From an uncultured Bacteroidales bacterium (GTDB lineage Bacteria; Bacteroidota; Bacteroidia; Bacteroidales; Bacteroidaceae), in assembly GCA_902796835.1 (NCBI GenBank), contig CADBQP010000010.1:1-39494 (forward strand): 39,494 nucleotides of DNA, in the 5' to 3' direction. Shown in pieces: positions 8,625 to 16,186 of the stretch; the stretch's first letter is position 1; each line of letters opens with the position of its first letter. Under the pieces are notes generated by a model. The model worked only from the letters and a program-made list of their open reading frames with translations. It ran no database searches and was not told the DNA's origin. The position numbers were made by a program, and so were the translations under genes.

Positions 8625-9806
8625 ATGAAAAAGTTCTTTTTAGCAATTGCAATTGTAGCCCTTGCAGCTACTAATGTAATGGCACAGGACGCAATTCCTG
8701 TGAAGAAGTACAGCGTTGCCACCAACAGCTTCTGGGCAAACTGGTTTGTTCAGGTTGGTGCAAATGCCCACATGATGTATTCGGACCAAGAGCAACACGA
8801 CCTTGGCTTCTTTAGGTTCAAGGAGCGTGCAAACATTGGCGCCGCCCTTGCCATCGGTAAGTGGTTCACTCCCGGCATTGGTCTTCGCACCAAGTTCCGC
8901 GCCTATCGCACCCGCCAGGTAAACGGCAAAGGCATCAGCAATCCTGGTTTCACCTACGTAGGCGGTGAGGAAGACGTTATGTTCAACCTCTCCAACCTGT
9001 TCTGTGGCTACAACGAAACCCGCGTATGGAATTTCATTCCCTATGCTGGTGTTGGCCTCTACTATGCCACCAAGAGCAAGAACCTTGAGAACACTTTCAA
9101 CGTGGGTATCATGAACACTTGGAGACTTGGCAAGCGCGTAGGCATCTTCTTCGATGTTTATGCCATGTGGATGGACGGTAACTTCGACGGCAGCTCAAAG
9201 GCTCAGCACAATTGGGCCGGTGAGCGCAAGCTCTGGCTTCGCCACTGGGACAAGCAGCTCGGTGTTGACCTCGGTCTGACCTTCAACATCAGCAAGACCA
9301 CCGGTTGGGCTAAGGTGCCCGATGTTGACGCTCTCATGGCTATGAACAAAGAGCAAGTTGACGCTCTCAACGCTTCGCTTCGCGAGCAGCAAGACGAAAA
9401 CGCTCGTCTGCGCAACATGCTGGCCAACCAGCAGCCCGCTCAGACCAACGTTCAGCCCGAGACCAAGGTGATCAAGGAGAAAGAACTCGTGGGCGCAGCA
9501 GCATCCGTATTCTTCAACATCAACTCGTCGAAGATTGCCAGCCGCAAAGACCTCGTTAACGTAAAGGAACTGGCCGAGTATGCTAAGAACAACAACGCCA
9601 AGATCGTCGTAACAGGTTATGCCGACAGCAAGACTGGCTCTTCTGCCACCAATAGCAAGCTCAGCCAGGCTCGTGCCGAAGCTGTGGCTGCCGAACTGGT
9701 TAAGATGGGTGTGAACAAAGACAACATCGAATGCGTAGCAGCCGGTGGTGTTGACAACCTCACTCCGTTCTCTTACAACCGTCGCGCAACCGTGGTGCTC
9801 AAATAA
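8625..9806 (+). CDS. OmpA-family outer-membrane protein
   Basis: A 393-residue protein with a signal peptide (cleavage after VMA, residue 20), an N-terminal beta-barrel-like domain (about 25-230, many alternating aromatic/Gly strands), a short coiled segment (about 240-265, LREQQDENARLRNML), a Pro/Gln/Thr linker, and a C-terminal OmpA peptidoglycan-binding domain (about 285-393) with GYADSKTGSSATNSKLSQAR. Most of the conserved diaminopimelate-binding signature (D in ADSK, N..LS..RA) is present. The role is to tie the outer membrane to peptidoglycan. Strong promoter, long leader, abundant favoured codons and a strong terminator suggest high expression. It is monocistronic. Confidence 0.93.
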   Translation: MKKFFLAIAIVALAATNVMAQDAIPVKKYSVATNSFWANWFVQVGANAHMMYSDQEQHDLGFFRFKERANIGAALAIGKWFTPGIGLRTKFRAYRTRQVNGKGISNPGFTYVGGEEDVMFNLSNLFCGYNETRVWNFIPYAGVGLYYATKSKNLENTFNVGIMNTWRLGKRVGIFFDVYAMWMDGNFDGSSKAQHNWAGERKLWLRHWDKQLGVDLGLTFNISKTTGWAKVPDVDALMAMNKEQVDALNASLREQQDENARLRNMLANQQPAQTNVQPETKVIKEKELVGAAASVFFNINSSKIASRKDLVNVKELAEYAKNNNAKIVVTGYADSKTGSSATNSKLSQARAEAVAAELVKMGVNKDNIECVAAGGVDNLTPFSYNRRATVVLK

Positions 9807-9837
9807 GCCACTTGCGAAAAGAGACATATTCAAACTT

Positions 9838-9871
9838 GAGGGCGCGTTGCACAAGGCAATGCGCCCTCTTT
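9838..9871 (+). terminator. Rho-independent terminator of the OmpA-family gene
   Basis: A 13-bp stem with one G-U pair (5' arm 9838-9850, gagggcgcgttgc; 3' arm 9856-9868), a 5-nt loop ACAAG, and a T-rich tail. It lies 32 bp after the stop codon. Confidence 0.9.
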
Positions 9872-9951
9872 CCTTTCATTCTCCCCAGGCATAGCCAAAG
9901 ATGCGAAGCGGGCGCATGAAGACTCCGGCGACGTATCAACACATCGCCGAC

Positions 9952-10020
9952 ATAGTTTAAAGAGTTGGCTCGATAGTTTAAACTGTTGGCTCGATAGTTT
10001 AAACTGTCGGGCCAACTCTT
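9952..10020. repeat. Three tandem 21-bp repeats with palindromic core
   Basis: Units start at 9952, 9973 and 9994 with consensus ATAGTTTAAACTGTTGGCTC plus G. Unit 2 contains the perfect palindrome AGTTTAAACT. The first and last units carry complementary arms (aagagttggc at 9960-9969, gccaactctt at 10011-10020), so the array can fold into one large hairpin followed by a T run. The array lies between the OmpA-gene terminator and fumarase. Related units occur near 29144 and 38609. Confidence 0.85.
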
Positions 10021-10127
10021 TTTATAATCGCTCACATAGAAAGTTCCCACTTGAGGCAACGTTCATACTTCGCGGGTGTTTCAGTGAAAAAACGACGGGA
10101 AGTGGCCTCTTACTGGATTTTTATCGC

Positions 10128-10135
10128 TAACTTCG
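10128..10135 (+). promoter_or_regulatory. Weak candidate fumarase promoter
   Basis: TAACTTCG differs from TAnnTTTG at one position and lies 43 bp before the ATG at 10178. No better match was seen between the repeat array and the gene. Confidence 0.35.
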
Positions 10136-10177
10136 CACACTGCATAACAATAAAATCACATTCTAACATACACATTT

Positions 10178-11821
10178 ATGGCACAGACACCCGAATTTAA
10201 GTATGCTCCCATGTTCCAACTCGGAAAGGACACCACGGAGTACTACCTCCTTACGAAAGACTACGTCAGCGTGGGCGAATTTGAAGGACAGCCCATCCTG
10301 AAGGTGCAGCCCGAAGGCTTGACACGCATGATCAACCAAGCCTTCCGCGACGTTTCGTTCCTGCTTCGCCGCTCCCACAACGAGCAGGTGGCCAAGATCC
10401 TGACCGACCCCGAAGCCAGCGACAACGACAAATATGTGGCGCTCACCTTCCTACGCAACGCCGAAGTATCGGCCAAAGGCCAACTGCCCCTCTGCCAGGA
10501 CACCGGCACGGCCATCGTACATGGCGAAAAGGGCCAGCACGTATGGACAGGATTCTGCGACGAAGAAGCCATCGCCCGCGGAGTTTATAAAACTTATACG
10601 GAAGAGAACCTGCGCTACTCGCAAAACGCACCTCTCGACATGTATAAGGAGGTGAATACCCGCTGCAACCTGCCCGCCCAGATCGATATCGAGGCCACCG
10701 AAGGCATGGAATATCGCTTTCTGTGTGTGACCAAAGGTGGCGGCTCGGCCAACAAGACCTATCTCTACCAGGAAACAAAAGCCATTCTCAACCCGCAGAC
10801 ACTCGTGCCCTTCCTCGTGTCGAAAATGAAGACCCTGGGCACTGCTGCCTGTCCGCCCTACCACATTGCCTTCGTCATTGGCGGCACCAGCGCCGAAAAA
10901 AACCTGCTCACCGTGAAGCTGGCCTCAACCCACTATTACGACGAGTTGCCCACCACGGGCGACGAAACAGGCCGCGCCTTCCGCGATGTTGAGCTGGAAA
11001 AACAGTTGCTCGACGAAGCCCACCGTATAGGCCTTGGCGCACAGTTTGGCGGAAAATACTTTGCCCACGACATCCGTGTGGTGCGCCTGCCGCGCCATGG
11101 CGCCAGCTGCCCCGTGGGCCTCGGTGTGAGCTGTTCGGCCGACCGCAACATCAAGTGTAAAATCAACAAAGACGGCATTTGGATTGAAAAAATGGACGAC
11201 AATCCCGCAAGCCTCATTCCCGAAGCCTTCCGCAATGCCGGTGAAGGCGGCGGAGTGAAGATTGACCTAAACAGGCCAATGAGCGAGGTGTGTGCCGAAC
11301 TCACGAAATATCCCGTGTCGACACGCCTTTCGCTGAGCGGCACCATCATCGTGGCTCGCGACATAGCCCACGCAAAGCTTAAAGAGCGTCTCGACAATGG
11401 CGAAGAGCTGCCCGAATACTTTAAGAACCACCCCGTGCTCTATGCCGGCCCCGCCAAGACGCCTAAGGGCCTGCCTTGCGGCTCAATGGGTCCTACCACA
11501 GCCGGGCGCATGGACCCCTATGTGGACCTCTTCCAAAGCCACGGCGGATCAATGGTGATGATTGCCAAAGGCAACCGTTCTCAAGTGGTAACCGACGCTT
11601 GCCAAAAGCATGGTGGCTTCTACCTTGGTTCCATCGGAGGTCCCGCCGCCATTCTCTCGCTCAACAGCATTAAGAGCATTGAGTGTGTGGAATATCCCGA
11701 ACTGGGCATGGAAGCCATCTGGAAGATCGAGGTAGTGGACTTCCCAGCCTTCATCCTTGTAGACGATAAAGGCAACGACTTTTTCCAAACCGTGAAACCC
11801 ACCTGCGCCTGCAAGAAATAG
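10178..11821 (+). CDS. fumA: Fumarate hydratase class I, [4Fe-4S] type
   Basis: A 547-residue single-chain class I fumarase, the family's usual length, interconverting fumarate and L-malate in the cytoplasm. The N-terminal catalytic half has [10 protein letters not shown] (Cys106) and [10 protein letters not shown] (Cys225); [11 protein letters not shown] supplies Cys319. These correspond to the three Fe-S cluster cysteines of E. coli FumA. The C-terminal swivel domain (about 370-547) contains [11 protein letters not shown] and [10 protein letters not shown], typical of the fused beta subunit. In Bacteroidales this enzyme serves the reductive branch to fumarate and succinate. The gene is alone between a repeat array and a terminator shared with a convergent gene. 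Confidence 0.96.
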   Translation: MAQTPEFKYAPMFQLGKDTTEYYLLTKDYVSVGEFEGQPILKVQPEGLTRMINQAFRDVSFLLRRSHNEQVAKILTDPEASDNDKYVALTFLRNAEVSAKGQLPLCQDTGTAIVHGEKGQHVWTGFCDEEAIARGVYKTYTEENLRYSQNAPLDMYKEVNTRCNLPAQIDIEATEGMEYRFLCVTKGGGSANKTYLYQETKAILNPQTLVPFLVSKMKTLGTAACPPYHIAFVIGGTSAEKNLLTVKLASTHYYDELPTTGDETGRAFRDVELEKQLLDEAHRIGLGAQFGGKYFAHDIRVVRLPRHGASCPVGLGVSCSADRNIKCKINKDGIWIEKMDDNPASLIPEAFRNAGEGGGVKIDLNRPMSEVCAELTKYPVSTRLSLSGTIIVARDIAHAKLKERLDNGEELPEYFKNHPVLYAGPAKTPKGLPCGSMGPTTAGRMDPYVDLFQSHGGSMVMIAKGNRSQVVTDACQKHGGFYLGSIGGPAAILSLNSIKSIECVEYPELGMEAIWKIEVVDFPAFILVDDKGNDFFQTVKPTCACKK

Positions 11822-11841
11822 GCAGTGCCTGATAAAAACAA

Positions 11842-11883
11842 AGCGCCCCGAGAGTTGCTGACAGCTCTCGGGGCGCTCTCTTT
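11842..11883. terminator. Bidirectional terminator between fumarase and TlpA-like gene
   Basis: A perfect 13-bp stem (11842-11854 with 11865-11877, agcgccccgagag/ctctcggggcgct) with a 10-nt loop. T-rich tracts follow on both strands, serving two convergent genes. Confidence 0.9.
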
Positions 11884-11913
11884 ATGCTTCCGTAAAGCAC
11901 GCGTTACACGCGG

Positions 11914-12996
11914 TTATTCACCATAGATTTCAGCCAACTTATTCTGAAGGTCTTCGCCACGCAGGTCCTTAGCCACGATGCGGCCATCGGGCCCCACCAG
12001 CAAGGTGGCAGGAATGGCCTTGACTCCATACACCTGTCCGGCTACACACTCCCAACCCTTGAGGTCGCTCATGTGGTGCCATGGCATGCCCTTCGAACTG
12101 ATGGCACGCGTCCAATTAGCCTTTTTATTGTCGAACGAAAGGCCCACAATGTCAAAACCCTTGGCATGATATTTTTCGTAGGCCGCCTTTACATTGGGCA
12201 ATTCGGCCATGCAGGGGCCACACCATGAGGCCCAGAAATCAACGAGCACATAGTTACCCTTGCCCACATATTCGCTCAGGCGATGCATGGTGCCGGCCGT
12301 GTCGGGCATCTCGACGTCAGTGAACATAACGCCCACCTCCTGACGGCGGCGTCCTTCGATCTCCTCAAGCAGGGGCTTTACATAAGAAACCTGCATGTAG
12401 GCAGGATTCTTCTTCACCAGGCCTTCCACATATTCAGAGCTAAATTCCGTGCCGAAGGTGCGCAGGGCATAGGCCGGATAGCGCATGTCAGTCTTTGTTT
12501 CAAGCAATTCCTTCGTCATGATTTCCACTTTGCCCATGATATCCTGTACCATCGTCTCGTATGCCTTCATACGGTCTTCAGGTATTTGCTGACCCTTTTG
12601 CTGATAGCCACGCAGCTCAGCTACAAGAGCAATGAGGGGCTCATATAGTTCGTTCACCTTTTTATCATAGGCATTCAGGCCTTCGGCCTCGGCCGTACCA
12701 ACCACAGAATTATCAGCAAATTTCACTTGCACGTTACCCTCGAGGAACACGGGCAGAGGCTTCACTTTTTGTGGCTCTTTCACCATGACCTGACCAAACA
12801 GTTTGCCGTTGGCCTCTCCCTCGAAGCGGAAACTACCGTCGGCAGTCACAGCCACAGAATCGGTGGCGCGAGTTTCACTATTATAAAGATACACATACTT
12901 AGCACCGGCGGGAGCCGCGCCACTGACCACATAGCGCTGAGCTGCTACGGGGATGAGACTGCCCAAGGCGGCAATCACAACAATAAGACGTTTCAT
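11914..12996 (-). CDS. TlpA/thioredoxin-like protein with N-terminal DUF4369-type domain
   Basis: A 360-residue exported protein: signal peptide (cleavage near VAAQ, residue 20), an N-terminal beta-rich domain resembling DUF4369 (about 22-115), a helical linker (about 120-225) and a C-terminal thioredoxin fold (about 228-360). The active site is WCGPC (Cys259 and Cys262), and the cis-proline is Pro329 in AIPAT. Such proteins reduce or exchange disulfides in the periplasm; partners are unknown. The gene stands alone, convergent with fumarase, with a TATCTTTG box upstream on the minus strand. Confidence 0.9.
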   Translation of the reverse strand: MKRLIVVIAALGSLIPVAAQRYVVSGAAPAGAKYVYLYNSETRATDSVAVTADGSFRFEGEANGKLFGQVMVKEPQKVKPLPVFLEGNVQVKFADNSVVGTAEAEGLNAYDKKVNELYEPLIALVAELRGYQQKGQQIPEDRMKAYETMVQDIMGKVEIMTKELLETKTDMRYPAYALRTFGTEFSSEYVEGLVKKNPAYMQVSYVKPLLEEIEGRRRQEVGVMFTDVEMPDTAGTMHRLSEYVGKGNYVLVDFWASWCGPCMAELPNVKAAYEKYHAKGFDIVGLSFDNKKANWTRAISSKGMPWHHMSDLKGWECVAGQVYGVKAIPATLLVGPDGRIVAKDLRGEDLQNKLAEIYGE

Positions 12997-13046
12997 AAAG
13001 TTTTTTATGTATAGAATTTAATTATTTCGCTTCAGCTTTCACCCCG

Positions 13047-13054
13047 CAAAGATA
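13047..13054 (-). promoter_or_regulatory. Promoter (-7 box) of the TlpA-like gene
   Basis: The minus strand reads TATCTTTGCGGGG, an exact TAnnTTTG match about 50 bp before the start codon. Confidence 0.6.
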
Positions 13055-13171
13055 CGACAAGCCTCCAATCAGTTCGGCTACAAGCAAGCCTTTTTTCGCC
13101 TTTTTCAAAAAAAACAACATCTGCAGCCATGTTTTTTACGCTTTTTATGATTTACGTACGGAACTATTCTA

Positions 13172-13179
13172 TAAATTTG
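13172..13179 (+). promoter_or_regulatory. Promoter (-7 box) of the glycosyltransferase gene
   Basis: TAAATTTG followed by CACA. It lies downstream of the ATG at 13129 in the same frame, which supports the later start at 13219. Confidence 0.65.
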
Positions 13180-13218
13180 CACAAACAAAACCGCACTAAC
13201 AAACAACACACTAAAGCC

Positions 13219-13971
13219 ATGGTCAAGAGCGACAGTATTGTCATCATTCCCACCTATAACGAAAAGGAGAATATCGAAAACATTATCCGCGCCGTATTCG
13301 GCTTGGAGAAGCCCTTCCACATCCTGATTATCGACGATGGTTCGCCCGATGGCACCGCCGCCATCGTGAAGAAACTGATGCAGAGCGAATTCAGCGATCG
13401 CCTCTTTCTGATTGAACGCAGTGGAAAGCTGGGGCTGGGCACGGCCTATATCAAAGGCTTCAAATGGGCCCTGGAACACGACTATGGCTACGTATTTGAA
13501 ATGGATGCCGACTTCAGCCATGACCCTAAAGACTTGCCCCGCCTCTACGAATGTGTCACCACGGGCGGAAACGATGTGGCCGTGGGCTCGCGCTACATAA
13601 GCGGCGTAAACGTAGTGAACTGGCCCATGGGGCGTGTACTGATGAGCTACTATGCCTCAAAATACGTACGTCTCGTAACGGGTATTCCCGTTCGTGACAC
13701 CACAGCCGGCTTTGTGTGCTACCGGCGCCAAGTGCTCGAAGACATTGACCTCGACGCCATTCGCTTCAAGGGCTATGCCTTCCAGATAGAAATGAAATTT
13801 ACGGCCTATAAACTTGGATATAAGGTTGGCGAAGTTCCCGTAATTTTCGTCAATCGACAACTGGGCACAAGCAAAATGTCGGGCGGCATATTCAGCGAAG
13901 CACTCTTTGGAGTGATGCGCCTCAGATGGGACAGCATGACGGGAAAAATTCGCAGAAAGAGTGCCTCCTGA
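13219..13971 (+). CDS. Polyprenol monophosphomannose synthase-like family 2 glycosyltransferase
   Basis: A 250-residue GT-A fold enzyme of the DPM1 type. It has IIPTYNEKENIENII (9-23), IIDDGSPDGT (Asp39, Asp40), DAD (96-98, metal/nucleotide-sugar binding), a GSRYISG loop and an acceptor-region AGFVCYRR motif. The family transfers mannose, or sometimes glucose, from a nucleotide sugar to a polyprenyl phosphate at the membrane. No C-terminal membrane helices are present, so it is the short form. The start at 13219 is chosen because a good -7 box (13172-13179) lies after the alternative ATG at 13129. It is followed 37 bp later by pyrC. Confidence 0.9.
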   Translation: MVKSDSIVIIPTYNEKENIENIIRAVFGLEKPFHILIIDDGSPDGTAAIVKKLMQSEFSDRLFLIERSGKLGLGTAYIKGFKWALEHDYGYVFEMDADFSHDPKDLPRLYECVTTGGNDVAVGSRYISGVNVVNWPMGRVLMSYYASKYVRLVTGIPVRDTTAGFVCYRRQVLEDIDLDAIRFKGYAFQIEMKFTAYKLGYKVGEVPVIFVNRQLGTSKMSGGIFSEALFGVMRLRWDSMTGKIRRKSAS

Positions 13972-14008
13972 AACCTCAGAAATTCATCCACTATCCAAAA
14001 CCCTAATC

Positions 14009-15352
14009 ATGTCCCTACTAGCCACTAAGATAGAAAATGCCATCATTACTACTGATGGCATTTCGTTTGTAGGCTCCGTCGTCATACGCGGAGAGCAAAT
14101 AGCTGAAATCGCCCACGGCCATAACGCCACTTGCAGCACTCCCATCGACCGCGTGGTCAATGCCGAAGGGCTCAGGCTGCTTCCTGGCATCATAGACAGC
14201 CACGTCCACTTTCGCGAGCCTGGCTACACACATAAAGGCAATTTCTCGACAGAAAGCCATGCAGCAGCTGCCGGAGGAGTGACCTCGATAATCGACATGC
14301 CCAACACCCTTCCACAAACTACCACGCAGCAAGCATTGCGCGAAAAACTGCGATTGGCAGCCGAACACAGCATAGTAAACTTTGGCGCTTTCTGGGGAGC
14401 AACAAACGAGAATGCCGCCACCATAGACACGCTCGTCACCGATGCTGTGGCTGGCATTAAAATCTTCATGGGTGCCTCAACGGGCGGCATGATGCTCAAT
14501 GACAAGCAAGCACTGCAAAAGGTGTTTGACAAAGCCAAGGTACCCATTGTAGCCCACTGCGAATCGCAACGAATTATAGAAAGCGAAAGCACTAACATGC
14601 GCCAAAAATATGGCAACAACATTCCCATCCAGTTTCACAGCCTCATTCGAAACCGCAAAGCCTGCTTGGAGAGCACACAAGAAGCCATCAGACTGGCCAA
14701 GAAAAGCGGAGCATGCCTGCACATTGCCCATGTATCGACAGCCGACGAATTGGACCTCATCGCAAACTCGCCCGATTTTATCACGGCCGAAGCTTGCATA
14801 AGCTACTTGATGTTCGACGAAACAGACTATACGCAATTGGGAAGCCGCATCAAGTGCAACCCCGCCATAAAGAGCCCACACGACCGCGAGGTCCTGCTCA
14901 AAGGACTCTCCAACGAACAAATTTATACCATAGCCACCGACCACGCCCCACACTTGCTCAAAGAAAAAGAAGGCGATGCCCTACGGGCCGCCAGCGGCAT
15001 TCCAATGGTGCAGTTTTCATTACCAGCCATGCTGCAACTTGAACAGGAAGGCCTGCTTAACATTGAGCAATTGGTGACGCTCATGTGTCACCACCCTGCC
15101 AAACTCTTCGGCATCGAAAACAGGGGACATATCCGAGAAGGCTACCAAGCCGATCTCACACTCGTAGCTCCCAACCGTCCATTTGAAGTGACTAAAGATA
15201 TTATTCAGAGCCTTTGCAGATGGAGTCCGCTCGAGGGCCGCATTTTCAAACAACAAGTTGTGCAGACCTACGTTAACGGTGCCCTTGTCTACGACCACGG
15301 AAAATTTCCCTTGCCCGAAAGCCGCGGACAAGCTCTGCGCTATCGGCATTAA
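14009..15352 (+). CDS. pyrC: Dihydroorotase (class I type)
   Basis: A 447-residue amidohydrolase catalysing the third step of pyrimidine synthesis (carbamoyl aspartate to dihydroorotate). The metal ligands are visible: DSHVHFREPG (His65, His67), a carboxylated-lysine candidate Lys151 in GIKIFMGAS, His183 in VAHCE, His241 in HIAHVST, and Asp311 in ATDHAPH. The order and spacing fit active dihydroorotase rather than an inactive homologue. An in-frame ATG at 13961 overlaps the preceding gene; 14009 gives the canonical N-terminus. Likely co-transcribed with the upstream glycosyltransferase. Confidence 0.95.
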   Translation: MSLLATKIENAIITTDGISFVGSVVIRGEQIAEIAHGHNATCSTPIDRVVNAEGLRLLPGIIDSHVHFREPGYTHKGNFSTESHAAAAGGVTSIIDMPNTLPQTTTQQALREKLRLAAEHSIVNFGAFWGATNENAATIDTLVTDAVAGIKIFMGASTGGMMLNDKQALQKVFDKAKVPIVAHCESQRIIESESTNMRQKYGNNIPIQFHSLIRNRKACLESTQEAIRLAKKSGACLHIAHVSTADELDLIANSPDFITAEACISYLMFDETDYTQLGSRIKCNPAIKSPHDREVLLKGLSNEQIYTIATDHAPHLLKEKEGDALRAASGIPMVQFSLPAMLQLEQEGLLNIEQLVTLMCHHPAKLFGIENRGHIREGYQADLTLVAPNRPFEVTKDIIQSLCRWSPLEGRIFKQQVVQTYVNGALVYDHGKFPLPESRGQALRYRH

Positions 15353-15370
15353 GGTGAAGCTCCATAAATT

Positions 15371-15400
15371 TTGACAATATCCAAAGAATTTCTAAATTTG
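15371..15400 (+). promoter_or_regulatory. Promoter for the plsC-fkp-aguB run
   Basis: TTG at 15371-15373 and TAAATTTG at 15393-15400 with a 19-nt gap. The leader to the plsC ATG at 15427 would be about 20 nt. It is the only clear promoter found for the five-gene run. Confidence 0.7.
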
Positions 15401-15426
15401 TAACGTAAAAGAGATTTTCGCTGGTT

Positions 15427-16149
15427 ATGAGATTTATTTATTGCATATATCAATTGTTTGTGGCAGCCCCCATCATCATCCTCAGCACCATCCTTACGGC
15501 TATTGTCACCGCCGTGGGCAGCACTTTGGGCAGTGCCCACTTTTGGGGCTACTACCCGGGCCGAATTTGGAGCAAGATAATTTGCCGTATTCTGCTATTA
15601 CCTATTAAGGTGGAGGGACGAGGAAACATAGACCCCAAGAAGTCCTACGTAATAGTAGCCAATCACCAGGGAGCGATGGATATTTTCCTCATCTACGGAT
15701 ACCTGGGACGCAACTTCAAATGGATGATGAAGAAATCGCTTCGCAAGATGCCCTTTGTAGGCATAGCTTGCGAAAAAGCACGCCACATATTTGTAGATCG
15801 ATCAGGACCCAAAGCCATAGAAGCCACCCTCATTCAAGCACGCGACACATTGAAGGACGGAACATCACTTGTGGTATTTCCCGAAGGCCATCGCACTTTC
15901 ACTGGAAAGATGAACACCTTCAAGAAAGGAGCCTTCCTGCTGGCCAAAGACATTCCGCTGCCCATCGTACCCGTAACAATTGACGGCAGCTTCGATGTGT
16001 TGCCACGCACCAAAGGCCTCAACTTCGTTCATCGTCACATGCTGAAACTAATCATTCATCAGCCCATTGACTCATCAGACCTCGAAAAGGCAATGGAGCA
16101 ATCGTTCAAGACAATCGAAGACAGCCTAACTCCCCAAAACGCAAGTTAA
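15427..16149 (+). CDS. plsC: 1-acyl-sn-glycerol-3-phosphate acyltransferase
   Basis: A 240-residue membrane-associated acyltransferase that adds the second acyl chain to form phosphatidic acid. An N-terminal hydrophobic segment (about 5-35) precedes the catalytic motif NHQGAMD (His80 and Asp85, HX4D) and motif III FPEGHRT (151-157, normally FPEGTR). A further motif, PIVPVTIDGS, follows. Length and order match PlsC. It heads a five-gene run with fkp 37 bp downstream. Confidence 0.93.
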   Translation: MRFIYCIYQLFVAAPIIILSTILTAIVTAVGSTLGSAHFWGYYPGRIWSKIICRILLLPIKVEGRGNIDPKKSYVIVANHQGAMDIFLIYGYLGRNFKWMMKKSLRKMPFVGIACEKARHIFVDRSGPKAIEATLIQARDTLKDGTSLVVFPEGHRTFTGKMNTFKKGAFLLAKDIPLPIVPVTIDGSFDVLPRTKGLNFVHRHMLKLIIHQPIDSSDLEKAMEQSFKTIEDSLTPQNAS

Positions 16150-16186
16150 TGAAGGGCCGTATCCTAAAACGCTATTCCGAACAACA

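Noticed and set aside
9952-10020. CRISPR array
   Set aside because: The 21-bp units are directly adjacent without spacers, and no cas genes are present.
9799-10059. Small frame with the repeated heptapeptide SLNYRAN
   Set aside because: The peptide repeat is the by-product of the 21-bp DNA repeats (21 is a multiple of 3), not evidence of a gene.
13129-13218. N-terminal extension of the glycosyltransferase from the ATG at 13129
   Set aside because: A good -7 box lies inside it at 13172-13179, and the GT-A fold begins right after the ATG at 13219.
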